DNA of 64,000 bases from Enterococcus wangshanyuanii (GCF_002197645.1 NZ_CP021878.1:1-64000); one strand, 5' to 3'; counted from the stretch's first letter, positions 41,084 through 51,307 are shown. The notes: generated by a model not told the origin, from the sequence alone. Numbers and translations: made by a program.

Positions 41084-42769
41084 CTATATTTTCGGTTTTA
41101 AATTCTTTTCTTGTTCTTCCTTTTGAGATTGAATTGCTTGAATTTCATGGAGTTTGTCTATCTCATTTCGAGTATTTTCTAGCTTACTCTCTAGTAACGA
41201 TTGGCTCAATGTAATAGATTCTATTTCCCCTTGAACATCTTCAAAAGTGAACTCTGAAAGTGTCGCATCTGTGAGTATTTCATGAAGTTGCTTCTGTATC
41301 TCTTCTGTATCACCTTGCGTTTCTTTCTCCAGTAATAACTTACCTAAATTATTTAACTCAATGATTTTCTCGTCTAAGTGATCTAACGTTTCTTCGGCTT
41401 CTGAAAAAGCAGCTATCAATTTTTCTTCCAACGTGTTGAGTTGACGTGTCCCTTCAATTTTATGCTCGGCCAAGAAATTGATCGCATCTACAAGCTGATC
41501 AATCGTTCGCATGACAGGCTCTTTCTTTAATGGTGTTGTCCCATTATAGAGGCGTAATTGTCTTATCAAAGAAGTACCCGTCAAATATTTACTGTCACTC
41601 GACGATTTATCATTCATGAAATAAAAATAGTCATTACGCTTCACATAAATGTTGAAATTACCATCTTCTAAAGGGTCTACCTTGTATCCTCCAATAAATA
41701 ATTTTCCATGATTGCCGAATCCATAATCAATATTCAAATAATATCCTCGTTCCGTTTTGTGTGAGATTTGCCAGGGCTCTATTGTTAATTGATAGTCAAA
41801 ATCATTCTCATTTTTTGTCTCGACTTCTTCATAGCGAGTAACTACATCCTCAATACTAAATATCGTTGTATTTTCTTTCAATCGTTCAACGATTGCTTCA
41901 TAGTTGTAACGATCAGGATTTTTTTTCGATAAGCTTCGGCCTCTCGTGTTTCTTAACTGCGGTTCATCTAATAATTTATAGGTTGACCACTTTTTAGAAA
42001 AATCAACGGATAGATTCAACGCACTCGCTTTATGAAGAAAGTCGTCAATCGACGAACTATGTTCTAGCAAAAAATCGATCCTCGATTTTATTTTCTGTTT
42101 AAATAGTGACTCCGTTTGCCATTTTGTATATTTTGTATGCGTTTGTCTAGGCGACTTTTCGATAATTTTTGCTCCTTCTTTTGCTGCAATCTTATCCGAA
42201 ATTTGTTCGTAAACTCGTTTTGTTCCTTTCTGCCATCGAAAGGCTTTCCCTGTTTTCAAATTCGTTGAATTAAACAAAATATGATTATGAATATGTTCCT
42301 TGTCCACATGAGTCGCAATCACAAATTCATATTCACCACCCGTTAGTTCCATGACAGTGTTATACCCTATCTCGTGTATTTTTTCTGGAGACAAGTTGTC
42401 GTCTGGTGAAAACGATTGGATCAAGTGGTGAGCCAGTACTGTATTTTTTCGCTCAAGTTCTGTTAGTGAAGGTGGAACGAGCTTGTTTGTTTTTAGATCA
42501 AGTGTATAGCCTTTTTTTTGTTGAAAAGCCGTTCTTAATTTTGTGAATTTGAATTCCTCATAAGCATTTGTTGGATCGATAATACCGTGTCCCGATACTA
42601 ATTGTTTCATGTTTGTTTTCTCATCATTTGCAATATATTGAAATAAATGTGCAAGGTGATCTTGTGTGTCTTCATTCGTAACAATTGTTTTTTCTGCATT
42701 TTCAATGTAGCCACATGCGTTATTCAATTTATCAAATGTATGGATCACAAAATGTTTTGTGTACACCAT
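41084..42769 (-). CDS. pcfG: Relaxase, PcfG-like (MOBP)
   Basis: 561 residues, the length of pCF10 PcfG. The N-terminal relaxase domain has the three-His metal motif HVDKEHIHNH (residues 154-163) and an expected catalytic Tyr near the N-terminus. The C-terminal 150 residues form a charged coiled coil (EEKLIAAFSEAEETLDHLDEKI). It nicks oriT, stays bound to the 5' end and is carried into the recipient. It starts next to pcfF with no gap. Confidence 0.9.
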   Translation of the reverse strand: MVYTKHFVIHTFDKLNNACGYIENAEKTIVTNEDTQDHLAHLFQYIANDEKTNMKQLVSGHGIIDPTNAYEEFKFTKLRTAFQQKKGYTLDLKTNKLVPPSLTELERKNTVLAHHLIQSFSPDDNLSPEKIHEIGYNTVMELTGGEYEFVIATHVDKEHIHNHILFNSTNLKTGKAFRWQKGTKRVYEQISDKIAAKEGAKIIEKSPRQTHTKYTKWQTESLFKQKIKSRIDFLLEHSSSIDDFLHKASALNLSVDFSKKWSTYKLLDEPQLRNTRGRSLSKKNPDRYNYEAIVERLKENTTIFSIEDVVTRYEEVETKNENDFDYQLTIEPWQISHKTERGYYLNIDYGFGNHGKLFIGGYKVDPLEDGNFNIYVKRNDYFYFMNDKSSSDSKYLTGTSLIRQLRLYNGTTPLKKEPVMRTIDQLVDAINFLAEHKIEGTRQLNTLEEKLIAAFSEAEETLDHLDEKIIELNNLGKLLLEKETQGDTEEIQKQLHEILTDATLSEFTFEDVQGEIESITLSQSLLESKLENTRNEIDKLHEIQAIQSQKEEQEKNLKPKI

Positions 42770-43126
42770 TTACGTCCGCTCCTTTAGTTTGATCAACGTT
42801 GCGAGGTTGGACTGAACGGTCTCCGTTAAAGCTGTTAATTCATTTTTTAATTGTTGAATATCGGTACTCGAAATTTCGTTGAATTGATTGGCCAGTCGGG
42901 TCACTTGATTGATATTGATCCCAATTTTATGAATCTCCATCGTCAATTGTTTCAGCTCTGAATAATCGATATGACGAACCTCGCCTTGAATTAACATGTG
43001 TAGTGCAAAGTTTTGAAAGTTAGGAAAGAAACTCTCCTCAACTTTTTTGTTTATTAATCTATTTTCTTCTTTTGAGAAACGAATAATCCGTTGAATTGGT
43101 CTTCGCAACTTATTTTTGTTTTCCAC
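42770..43126 (-). CDS. pcfF: Relaxosome accessory protein, PcfF-like
   Basis: 118 residues, the size of PcfF. The N-terminus is basic (RRPIQRIIRFSKEENRLINK), as in ribbon-helix-helix MobC-type proteins, followed by helices containing IGININQVTRLANQ. It binds oriT and recruits the relaxase. It lies between oriT and pcfG. Confidence 0.85.
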   Translation of the reverse strand: MENKNKLRRPIQRIIRFSKEENRLINKKVEESFFPNFQNFALHMLIQGEVRHIDYSELKQLTMEIHKIGININQVTRLANQFNEISSTDIQQLKNELTALTETVQSNLATLIKLKERT

Positions 43127-43149
43127 CGTTCATACACCTTCCTTAAATC

Positions 43150-43305
43150 TTTTGTTTGAGTTCGCTTAGTTGACACCTCCCAAATACCAGGGGTAGACTT
43201 TCTTTTTGCAAGCGGAGCAACATGCTAGCATGTTGCGATATTTTAAAAGCCACCTACCTAAAAAGCAGGAAGGTGGCTCTTAAAGTTTTGGGGTCTCCCC
43301 AATCC
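43150..43305. other. oriT: Origin of transfer (oriT) candidate
   Basis: The non-coding gap upstream of pcfF contains a perfect 20-bp palindrome, GCAACATGCTAGCATGTTGC (43217-43236). A second stem (AGCCACCT…AGGTGGCT, 43248-43278) could also terminate transcription, and there is a TTGGGG/CCCCAA dyad near 43290. Position between pcfE and pcfF matches pCF10 oriT. I do not assign the nick site. Confidence 0.7.
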
Positions 43306-43356
43306 CCGTTTCTATCTTTGACTTTTATTGACCTATTTTTATTCCTTTTTAAGTCA

Positions 43357-43632
43357 TTAAGAAAGATAAGGCTGCAATAATTCATCCACAAAACTCATGT
43401 ATTCGTCTTTTCCACGCAGCTTACGAAGGATTTTTGCTGCTTCTTTGTAAGGTTCTAGGTCAATATCTGTCTCAATTTCTTCTAAATCATGAATCAGTGT
43501 GTCCAACTCTTTCAAGACTGTTCCTTTTCTTTTTTCTCTCTTCTTCGAGTGAATGCGTGGGGTTTCACTCGTTGGATCATCCAAGAAAAATTGTACAATA
43601 ATAAGCTTGCTTTCATCGGTTAGATTGTCCAT
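43357..43632 (-). CDS. Small acidic protein near oriT
   Basis: 91 residues, MDNLTDESKLIIVQFFLDDP, with a basic patch (IHSKKREKRKG) and helical acidic remainder. GGAG precedes the ATG. Between pcfE and oriT. Function unknown. Confidence 0.6.
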   Translation of the reverse strand: MDNLTDESKLIIVQFFLDDPTSETPRIHSKKREKRKGTVLKELDTLIHDLEEIETDIDLEPYKEAAKILRKLRGKDEYMSFVDELLQPYLS

Positions 43633-43683
43633 TTGTTGGGGCTCCTTTCGTTAATTCTTTTGGCTTCGTCCCGAACCGCTGAC

Positions 43684-44727
43684 TCACAGAGTCTTCGTGG
43701 GACGGTGTACTTTTGGGTCAGCTACCTCATATTCTTTTGAAGGAGTTCGTGGTTCAGGAAGCTCTTGTCCTCTTGCTCGCGCAAGACGTTCTTCAAATTT
43801 ATTTTTAGGTGCATCGAGTGTATAGACTCTGTTCAATAATTGATCTGCACGTTCAATCAATCCTTTGGCCTGTGTTGTAATCGTTTCTAATGAAGTGGTC
43901 AGTTCTTCCAGTTTATTTCCCTGGTCTGTCCAGGAAGACAGATAACCAAATGAGTAATCACTTGTATCTAATCCAAGGTGATTCGATACAATATAAGCGA
44001 CAGATTCTGCTTCAAATTCTTGACGGCGATATGTCGGATCACCAAAGAATGCTTGCGAATCGGTGTGAAGCGTTGCGTGTGTCAACTCATGAAGCAACAC
44101 TTTCAACGTCATGATTTCTCCTAATCCTTGACGAACGACAATCTCTTTTTTTGCAGGATCATAGTAGCCATTTGCTTCGTTAGTTATAGGTTGAATTGAA
44201 ACAGGCACTGGTGAAAGTTCCACCAATGCCTTGTACGTTTGCGTAAATTTTTTTGAGTCATTCATATCCTCTGATAGATTGTAAACAGGTTTAGGAATTT
44301 CTTTCCCTTCTGTTTGGCTAACATCAAAAACAGGAGTCAAAAAGTAGCGTGTTTCTTTGACGATTTCCCCATTCTCATCGGTTACTTTATTACCTTCTTT
44401 ATCTACTTTGTCTTTGAAGTAAGGCGCATAAACATAGATAGCCTTACTCCCTTTCCTTACATGTCGTTCTAATTTTTTCCATGATTGAAACTCTGCGACA
44501 TATCGAGCCGTTGGTTTTTGAGCCAAAATCAATCGGACATTTTTTTGAGAATATTTATGAAATTTAGAGACAAAATCTAAATAGTTTTGAAAGGTATCAC
44601 TGTCTAAGTAATCCTTGATTCCCTCTTCTAAGTGTTCAGATAATCCTTTATAATCCTTCTTTTTAATGACCTCTGAAAGAGAAGGTTTTGGTGTCTTTTT
44701 TTCCTGTACAAATGATTTCTCTAACAT
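43684..44727 (-). CDS. PcfE-position ArdC-like protein with zinc peptidase motif
   Basis: 347 residues. The N-terminal 110 residues resemble the ArdC ssDNA-binding domain (YLDFVSKFHKYSQKNVRLIL, then W(K)KLERHVRKGSKAIYVY). A metallopeptidase-like part with HELTH (near residue 210) follows, preceded by GLGEIMTLKVLL, with a downstream Glu in EFEAESVAYI. ArdC proteins protect incoming plasmid DNA from restriction. Position matches pcfE of pCF10. The last third is homologous to the end of the pcfD product. Confidence 0.75.
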   Translation of the reverse strand: MLEKSFVQEKKTPKPSLSEVIKKKDYKGLSEHLEEGIKDYLDSDTFQNYLDFVSKFHKYSQKNVRLILAQKPTARYVAEFQSWKKLERHVRKGSKAIYVYAPYFKDKVDKEGNKVTDENGEIVKETRYFLTPVFDVSQTEGKEIPKPVYNLSEDMNDSKKFTQTYKALVELSPVPVSIQPITNEANGYYDPAKKEIVVRQGLGEIMTLKVLLHELTHATLHTDSQAFFGDPTYRRQEFEAESVAYIVSNHLGLDTSDYSFGYLSSWTDQGNKLEELTTSLETITTQAKGLIERADQLLNRVYTLDAPKNKFEERLARARGQELPEPRTPSKEYEVADPKVHRPTKTL

Positions 44728-44761
44728 GAAGAATCTCCCTTCTAGTATTCTTTGATTAAAA

Positions 44762-47700
44762 TTATCTTCTTAGTGAAGGTGCTTGTTCCACAGATTTTTC
44801 TCGTTTTTGATACTGTTCTGCGACTTCCTTATTTTTTACTTCAGCCTGTAATTTTCGTTCTTCAAATTTATTTTTTGTGCTGTTTACGTCTTTAGATTTG
44901 GTGTAACCTTTATCAATTGTACTGATTATATCCGTTGCATTTTTTGAACTGTCCGTTAATGATCGAGTAAAGTCATCGACAGTGTACCCTTCATCTTTCA
45001 GCCGAGAGAGAGAATCAAACGTAAATGAACTTGTATCTAATCCAATGTGACTCGCTACCATATAAGCTGTTACTTCTTGTTCAAAAACATTCAAGGACGG
45101 TTCATTTTTTAAAATTTCATTTTCCATATTGTGTAATGGAATCACTTCATTTAGAAGGGTTTGAATGGTTGCTTCCTTCCCTAATCCTTCATTCACAATA
45201 ATGGTTTTGTTAGCTGCATCATAGTGACTATTTAAATTTCCTAGAGGTTGGAATGTAATTTTAGCATCTGATAAATTAGCTACACTTTGATAGACCGCCA
45301 TAAACTGCTCTTTATTTGACAAATCATAGGATATTGGTGCTTTTAATTGACCTGCTGTTGTTTGGCTCACGTCATAAACAGGAGTCAATTGGAACTCGAC
45401 TGTTGTTTCTGGTTGATTATTCTCTTTATATCTAACTCGTCCTTCTTCGTCACGAACTGGCACAAATACAGGTTGATAAACTTGAATTGGGTTCGCATCT
45501 TCTTGTAGCTCATATCCTAACGTTTTCCATTTTTTCTCACTGGCTACTTGCGTTGCTCCTGGTTCTTGTTCCATGATCAATTGAACATTTTTAGGTGAAT
45601 AATTATGAAACTTACTTGCTGAATCAAGGTAGGTTTTTATATTATTTGGGTCATAATATTCAGCCATGTTTGACTTTAATTGAGTATTGATTGCAGCTGT
45701 GTTTTGAGCAGATATTGCATTGTTTAATGATTCACTCTGACCGTTTTTATGTGCAACGACTTGTTTAGCTGCTACAGCTGAGGCAGCAACGAACGGATCT
45801 ACCGTAGGTTCTTTTACTTCTGTCTGTTCTTTTTCTTTAGGAGTCCCTTTTTCAATTTCAGAGAGTTTTTCATTCACAGTGGTTAGTTGCTGATCCACCT
45901 GCTTGAATGTATCGAGAGAGCCTTCTTTACGTAAAAATTCTGGTTGTTGAACAAGCTGCGTTCGTTGATTTTCTAAACGCTCTTTTTCCTTCACAAGATT
46001 TGTTAATTCATTTACAGTTGCACCTTTGACTTCTTGATTATTTACTTCATTCAAAGAAGGTGTATTGGCTTCAATCCGATTTTCTACAGCTGCTAAAGCG
46101 TGTTGATTTTCTTCTAGTTCTTTCTGTAATGTATCAATTTTTGCTAAAGGGTTGGTTTGTATCTCTTGTTGAATACGTGCTAAGAGAGCAGCTTTTGTTT
46201 CATTCAATGCAATATATTCTTGAACGTCTTTGATTAAAGCAGAGTCTTGAGTAGGGTGAATTTCTTCATTTTTTACTTCTGAAACAGCAGATACTTCTTC
46301 AGAAATAATCCCTTCTTTTTTCTCTCCAGTTTCCAAAGCAAAACGTTGATCAATCGTATCTACAAAGGTTCTGATTTTATCATTAAGGGCTAATATTGGT
46401 TTATTAAAAGTATTTTTCACATAGATTCTTAACTGATTGGCCTTTTCTTTTACATTGGATATAGCTATTTGTTTTGTTTCTGCTAAAGCAGCAGTTAACG
46501 ATCGTTTAACATCTGAGTTGGCTGATTCTACAGTTTGAATTAGTCCTTCTTTCAACTGTAACGCTTCTTCAGCTGTTGGTTTCTCTAATAAGTCATGTGA
46601 GGTTTGAAAATGTGCGAGTAATTGTTCTACTTTTGTAAAATGTTCATCCATGATCTTTTTCACGTCTTTTTCTGTGAGATAGTGAGTTGGGTCATTGGTT
46701 TGCTCCATCTTGTTAACGGATTCTTCCAGAGCTTCTTTTAGATCCGTTAGATAATCATTAGAGACGGTAATTGTTTTTGTCGTTGCTTCTTTTTTTTCTT
46801 GTTTTGTTTTTTGTTCTTCTGAAATAGGCTCTGTTGCTTTCAGCTGTTGTTTTTTCATATTTATCTGTACTCCTTCAATTTTATTTTGTTCCTTCACATG
46901 GTCGTTCCAATCTGATTTATCTTTTCCAGGTAGTAACGGAGGTAATTTTTCTTCAACTACACCAAATCCTTGTCCAAATCCTTCTACAAATCTTTTTCCT
47001 GCTTGATCATTATCTACAGCAAGAATCATTTTTATTTTGTCTGTGTTTATTCTTGATTTTTGAAAATGTGCCAAAACATTGATTTTTTCTTCTTCTGATA
47101 CTTCCGACCCTATTTCATTGGCAATAAATTTTGAGACAGTTTCTTTTCTTAACCCATTCATACACAGAAGCACCACATTTCCAATAGTTGCTTTGTTTAG
47201 CTCGTAATAGCTCATAAGATCTATCGGTGCTTCAAATACAACAATTGTTAACGGATTTTCTTTAGTAGCTGTTTTAAACGAAGGAGGATTCCCAATTCGT
47301 GCTGTTAAACCGTAATATCCGTCGCCCCAGGTTCTTTTTAAATAGCCTCTGTCACCATGTAATTCGTGATTTTTCCATATTCCTTGTAGGGCGATCCCTT
47401 TTACATTTCCATCAAAACCAAAATGTTTGAATACCACGACGGGTTCCGTTTTTCCTGATTCTTTATCCTTATAGGTAGCTTGTGCAATTAGTCCTTTTTC
47501 GATAAAAAAGTCAACCGTTTCTCTGGATAGTTTCCGTTCATTGACTAAATAATCAATCGTTGCATCCATTTTGGTATGTTCTTTTAAGTGATAGTGAAAG
47601 GGACGTCTTCTTGCTTCTTTAATTTGATCAAACGTACCAACATCCATATTATTCAGATAAGCTACTGCTTCTCTGTAACTGCACTCCTTAATTACTTGAA

Positions 47701-47908
47701 CCAATTGAATTGCGCCGCCGCCCTTTTGTCTAGAGTTCCAATAGAATAAGTTTTTTCTAGTATTGAATACGAAACTATCATGTTCAGACCAGGTATAATT
47801 TCTACCTGATCTCACCAAATCCATCCCTAAACCTTGTGCAACATCAACAATATTTTTACTTTCTGCTTCTTCTAACGCTTTTTGACGTTCTTCATGTGTT
47901 TTTGCCAC
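44762..47908 (-). CDS. PcfD-position TOPRIM/ArdC-like fusion protein (LtrC-like)
   Basis: 1048 residues. The N-terminal 100 resemble DUF3991 or primase zinc-finger-like regions (NLFYWNSRQKGGGAIQLVQ). TOPRIM motifs follow at VVFEAPIDLMSYYEL (about 223) and ILAVDNDQAGKRF (about 295). A long coiled coil (370-720) leads to a C-terminal ArdC-like domain (about 745-1000) homologous to the neighbouring 347-residue protein. There, the HELTH position reads NEVIPLHNME, so the peptidase motif is lost. Probably acts on single-stranded transfer DNA, as suggested for LtrC/PcfD proteins. Confidence 0.75.
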   Translation of the reverse strand: MAKTHEERQKALEEAESKNIVDVAQGLGMDLVRSGRNYTWSEHDSFVFNTRKNLFYWNSRQKGGGAIQLVQVIKECSYREAVAYLNNMDVGTFDQIKEARRRPFHYHLKEHTKMDATIDYLVNERKLSRETVDFFIEKGLIAQATYKDKESGKTEPVVVFKHFGFDGNVKGIALQGIWKNHELHGDRGYLKRTWGDGYYGLTARIGNPPSFKTATKENPLTIVVFEAPIDLMSYYELNKATIGNVVLLCMNGLRKETVSKFIANEIGSEVSEEEKINVLAHFQKSRINTDKIKMILAVDNDQAGKRFVEGFGQGFGVVEEKLPPLLPGKDKSDWNDHVKEQNKIEGVQINMKKQQLKATEPISEEQKTKQEKKEATTKTITVSNDYLTDLKEALEESVNKMEQTNDPTHYLTEKDVKKIMDEHFTKVEQLLAHFQTSHDLLEKPTAEEALQLKEGLIQTVESANSDVKRSLTAALAETKQIAISNVKEKANQLRIYVKNTFNKPILALNDKIRTFVDTIDQRFALETGEKKEGIISEEVSAVSEVKNEEIHPTQDSALIKDVQEYIALNETKAALLARIQQEIQTNPLAKIDTLQKELEENQHALAAVENRIEANTPSLNEVNNQEVKGATVNELTNLVKEKERLENQRTQLVQQPEFLRKEGSLDTFKQVDQQLTTVNEKLSEIEKGTPKEKEQTEVKEPTVDPFVAASAVAAKQVVAHKNGQSESLNNAISAQNTAAINTQLKSNMAEYYDPNNIKTYLDSASKFHNYSPKNVQLIMEQEPGATQVASEKKWKTLGYELQEDANPIQVYQPVFVPVRDEEGRVRYKENNQPETTVEFQLTPVYDVSQTTAGQLKAPISYDLSNKEQFMAVYQSVANLSDAKITFQPLGNLNSHYDAANKTIIVNEGLGKEATIQTLLNEVIPLHNMENEILKNEPSLNVFEQEVTAYMVASHIGLDTSSFTFDSLSRLKDEGYTVDDFTRSLTDSSKNATDIISTIDKGYTKSKDVNSTKNKFEERKLQAEVKNKEVAEQYQKREKSVEQAPSLRR

Positions 47909-47930
47909 ATTAAATCCCCCTTTCTAAGCA

Positions 47931-47969
47931 AAAAGTCGAACGATCAATTATTGACCGTTCGACTTTTTT
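47931..47969. terminator. Bidirectional hairpin between pcfC and pcfD
   Basis: AAAGTCGAACGATCAA and its near complement are followed by T tracts on both sides. It follows the pcfD start region in the sense that pcfC transcription must pass it, so it could lower pcfD and relaxosome expression. Confidence 0.7.
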
Positions 47970-47971
47970 AG

Positions 47972-49783
47972 TTATGCAGCATCGTCCATAATCGTGCCAT
48001 GATCCACGATATCTTCTTTCCTGACTTTATCAAGCAATTCTTCTTCCTCGTTACGATAGCGCTTGTATGTGAACCATTTGGGATCATCGGGATTTGTCCC
48101 AAGTTCATCCGCTAGTTCATGATCAAAGGCATAGAACTTTTTATCTCTGAAAACATGCTCTTTCGTTATAAAAACTAAGCATTCATCACCATCAATTTTT
48201 GTTACTTCACTTGTGTCTAATAGATCACGACCGTATTTATCTCGATTTTCTGATGCGCCACCATTTCGACTCTTATTAATACTGTGTTTTCTAATAGATA
48301 ATGTTTGTTTTCCAATTCGCTGAGACAAATATTTAGCTGTTTTCTCTTCATCACCTCCAAGAAAAATCAATGAAGCACATCCATTTACAATATTTTCCCA
48401 ACTATTTTTGTACATTGCCTGTAGTTGGTTAAGCGATTGTAAAATAATCGCAAAAGACATTTCTCTTTTTCTGAAGGTTGTAAGAAGTTTTTCAAAATGA
48501 GGAATTTTGCCGATATTGGCAAATTCATCCATAAGGAATCGAAAATGTAAGAGTTTCTTTCCTTTTTCAAGCTTCAATTTCCCTAAACGAACTGCATCTG
48601 ATTTCACTCGTAATTGTTCAGCCACAGTTGCCATAAATAAAGCAGAAATGAAATTGTAGGCATCATTAGTTTCTGGTATAGCAATAAAGATTGCTGTTTT
48701 TTCTTCTGTCCACGAGTCAATGTCCATTGTATCTTCACGAATCAAGTCAACAACTTGTTCATGGTCAAAGACAGAATAGCGAGCAGCCGCAATTCCAAGT
48801 ACGCTCGCTCTTGTTTCTGCTTCAAAAAGTTCATTAAATAATGACCATTGTTTATAAGCATAATTATTTGGGTGACGTTCATTTTGCTCTTCAAACCACT
48901 CTTCCACAGGGCTTGGAACTTTAGGATCTTGCCTCTTAACAAAGCGCAACATATCTGCAATCATACCTAAATGCGGCAAATAATCATTATCTTGACCATC
49001 GAACCACAAATAAGCAATAAAAGAACGAATGAGTAATCCTTCAGCTTTTGGCCAAAAATCAATATCTTCCTGATCTCCTTTTTTTGTTGCTTCAGTGACC
49101 GCTTCTAAAACTCGATCAACGTCTAGTTCTGTCTTCATATACTTAAATACATTGAATTTATCACTATTTGATAGCGTATTTAAATCAAGGATTTTTATTT
49201 TGTAGTTATCTTCTTTTAGTAAATGTCCTACTTCATGAACAACCCCACCATCGGGATCTGTTAAAAGAAATGAACAGTTTCGTTGCATTATATTTGTTTT
49301 GATATAAGAGAGCGTTTTGGCAGCTCCCGAATCTCCAATAACTAAATCATTTTTATTTTTCTGCAATTTTATATCTAGCCGACTATTAAAAAGACTAACT
49401 TTTGCATTTTTACTAAGAATCTTATTATTTTGCGGAATTTCGTCTTCATATTTTTTCATTTCTTCTTTTGTTGCATAACGAGCTGATCCATATTCTTCTC
49501 CGTTTCGATAAACGCCTCGATCGTTATCATAGACATACATCAATAACCCACTGAAGAAACTTAAGAAGCCTACACCAAATGCTAAAAAATTAGGTGTGAT
49601 AAAGAACGAAAAAAAAGAACTCTCTACATATGGTAGAAGTTCTCTTGTAAACAAATAATTCAGTTTTGACGAGTAATCATATCCTGGTAACAACCAAAAG
49701 AAATTTCCTATCAAAAAGCCAAGAACAAATAAGACACATGCAAGAATTAGATATGGTTTCAGCTTCTTTTTGTATATCTGCAC
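47972..49783 (-). CDS. pcfC: Coupling protein, VirD4-like (PcfC)
   Basis: 603 residues. Two N-terminal membrane helices (about 11-33 and 58-85), then a P-loop GDSGAAKT at 150-157 with Lys156, the position reported for PcfC. Walker B lies near LLHFRFLMDEFANIGKI, and ILQSLNQLQAMY is the conserved motif 3. It links the relaxosome to the secretion channel and powers DNA transfer at the membrane. It overlaps pcfB by one base. Confidence 0.92.
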   Translation of the reverse strand: MQIYKKKLKPYLILACVLFVLGFLIGNFFWLLPGYDYSSKLNYLFTRELLPYVESSFFSFFITPNFLAFGVGFLSFFSGLLMYVYDNDRGVYRNGEEYGSARYATKEEMKKYEDEIPQNNKILSKNAKVSLFNSRLDIKLQKNKNDLVIGDSGAAKTLSYIKTNIMQRNCSFLLTDPDGGVVHEVGHLLKEDNYKIKILDLNTLSNSDKFNVFKYMKTELDVDRVLEAVTEATKKGDQEDIDFWPKAEGLLIRSFIAYLWFDGQDNDYLPHLGMIADMLRFVKRQDPKVPSPVEEWFEEQNERHPNNYAYKQWSLFNELFEAETRASVLGIAAARYSVFDHEQVVDLIREDTMDIDSWTEEKTAIFIAIPETNDAYNFISALFMATVAEQLRVKSDAVRLGKLKLEKGKKLLHFRFLMDEFANIGKIPHFEKLLTTFRKREMSFAIILQSLNQLQAMYKNSWENIVNGCASLIFLGGDEEKTAKYLSQRIGKQTLSIRKHSINKSRNGGASENRDKYGRDLLDTSEVTKIDGDECLVFITKEHVFRDKKFYAFDHELADELGTNPDDPKWFTYKRYRNEEEELLDKVRKEDIVDHGTIMDDAA

Positions 49784-50268
49784 TAAATACCACGTCCTTT
49801 CGTTTTTTCCACTGTAGGCTTAATTGAGCCTTTGTAAGCTGTTTGAGATTTAGCATAAGCAATTTTTTCTTCAAATGTCATAGCGCCTGGTTTCTTTAAA
49901 ATCTTTTTTGGGTCTTTCTTAATATCTGTTATCACACGCTCTAAGGCTTTTTTTGCTAACTCTTTATCTTTCACTCGAAAGTATAAATTCGTACCTTCTG
50001 GTGTCTCTTTGAAGGCAAAGGGAAGCCCCTGTTCTTCCAAGTGTTCTTTCAATTTAGTTAAATTGACTTTTTCATTTAAAAAAGCCGAAGTTAAAGGATC
50101 ACTTCGGCTCATGAGTTTATACAAATTCGTTTCACCATTCATAGGGAAACGACTATCCTTTATTTTTACTAGGCCATCCATTGATAAGTGAGACAGCACC
50201 TGAAGTGTCTTGTCCAACGTGTTAGTCCCCATTATGTAATATCGGTGGACGATTTCTCGTTGTTCCAT
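49783..50268 (-). CDS. pcfB: PcfB-family protein (DUF3801)
   Basis: 161 residues. HRYYIMGTNTLDKTLQVLSH is the start of DUF3801/PcfB proteins; the end is basic (YKGSIKPTVEKTKGRG). It is always found next to the coupling protein gene and is thought to assist it. The start follows GAGGTGAGT. Confidence 0.85.
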   Translation of the reverse strand: MEQREIVHRYYIMGTNTLDKTLQVLSHLSMDGLVKIKDSRFPMNGETNLYKLMSRSDPLTSAFLNEKVNLTKLKEHLEEQGLPFAFKETPEGTNLYFRVKDKELAKKALERVITDIKKDPKKILKKPGAMTFEEKIAYAKSQTAYKGSIKPTVEKTKGRGI

Positions 50269-50305
50269 TTACTCACCTCAAATCCTTTGTACATTTTATT
50301 CATAA

Positions 50306-51229
50306 CTATTCTTCTAGTCTTTTTTTTATTGCAATTATTTTAGCCAAAGATTTAGTATTGACTTCATCAAAGACTAGATATTTTCTTACCTTTAATAATT
50401 TTCGTGGGATAATACCATACACACGAAAATATAATTCTGCTTTTTGATTTATACTGCTTATATCCTCTTGAATTGCCTTCATTTGTTCAATCATTTCAAA
50501 AACAGATTGTGGATCTCTTTCAAATTCATACAAATTAAAAGGATAAAAAGCAATTCTGCTAAATGTTTCATTGAAATCAAAATAATCTAGAACGATTCTC
50601 TTGCTCCCAGAAAAACAATCTGTATCAGTTACTGTAAATTCTGTTTCCTCCAAAAAGTTTATAAAGTCTGTTTCCGCTTCTTTATAAATATTATATAACT
50701 TATAATTTTTAGAATTATACTCATAGTAACGAATTTTATTTGCTCGAATTGTTTCTAATCCTGTTATTTTAGCTAAAATGACCCTGTGATTTCCATCCGT
50801 ACATTGAAAATATTTTGTCTCATTCCCATTTTTAAAAGCAAGAAAAGAAATGTTTCCAGTTTGATTATACATTTTTTGAAATTCATCCAAATTATTTTCT
50901 TCTAACAATAATAATTGTCTTAAAAATCTAATCTGTTCAATGTTTATTTCATAATCACTTTTGGCAAGCCCTAAAATACTGTAATTTAAAATATCAAACC
51001 ATGAAAAATCTACAACACGGCTAACCCCTACAATATCTTTCACTGGTACAAGTCTATCATTTACAACTTGATTTTTGTCATTATAGTAATAATATAAGTC
51101 TCGCTCATCCAAAGACATTTCGTCTTTGCTTCTTTTAATACTTTCTTCAGTTACTCCTTTACTTAGTAAATAATTTTCCAATCCCATGTTAACAATTTTT
51201 TCCCATAGATTATTACGACAATCTTCCAA
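50306..51229 (-). CDS. Unknown protein with ParB-like DGNHR motif
   Basis: 307 residues from a TTG with GGAGG seven bases upstream (MEDCRNNLWEKIVNMG); an ATG at 51187 is the alternative. Near residue 160 it has CTDGNHRVILAKITGLETI, which resembles the ParB/sulfiredoxin-like DGNHR signature. The flanks show no HTH. A weaker version of the motif is found in the plus-strand gene at 10896. It is inserted between the pcfA and pcfB positions, where pCF10 has no such gene. Function unknown. Confidence 0.6.
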   Translation of the reverse strand: MEDCRNNLWEKIVNMGLENYLLSKGVTEESIKRSKDEMSLDERDLYYYYNDKNQVVNDRLVPVKDIVGVSRVVDFSWFDILNYSILGLAKSDYEINIEQIRFLRQLLLLEENNLDEFQKMYNQTGNISFLAFKNGNETKYFQCTDGNHRVILAKITGLETIRANKIRYYEYNSKNYKLYNIYKEAETDFINFLEETEFTVTDTDCFSGSKRIVLDYFDFNETFSRIAFYPFNLYEFERDPQSVFEMIEQMKAIQEDISSINQKAELYFRVYGIIPRKLLKVRKYLVFDEVNTKSLAKIIAIKKRLEE

Positions 51230-51307
51230 TAAATTCCCTCCAGGTTTTGGTATCAATATATTTTATATTGTACCATATGGACTAATTATATTTAAGGATT
51301 GGTAGCT

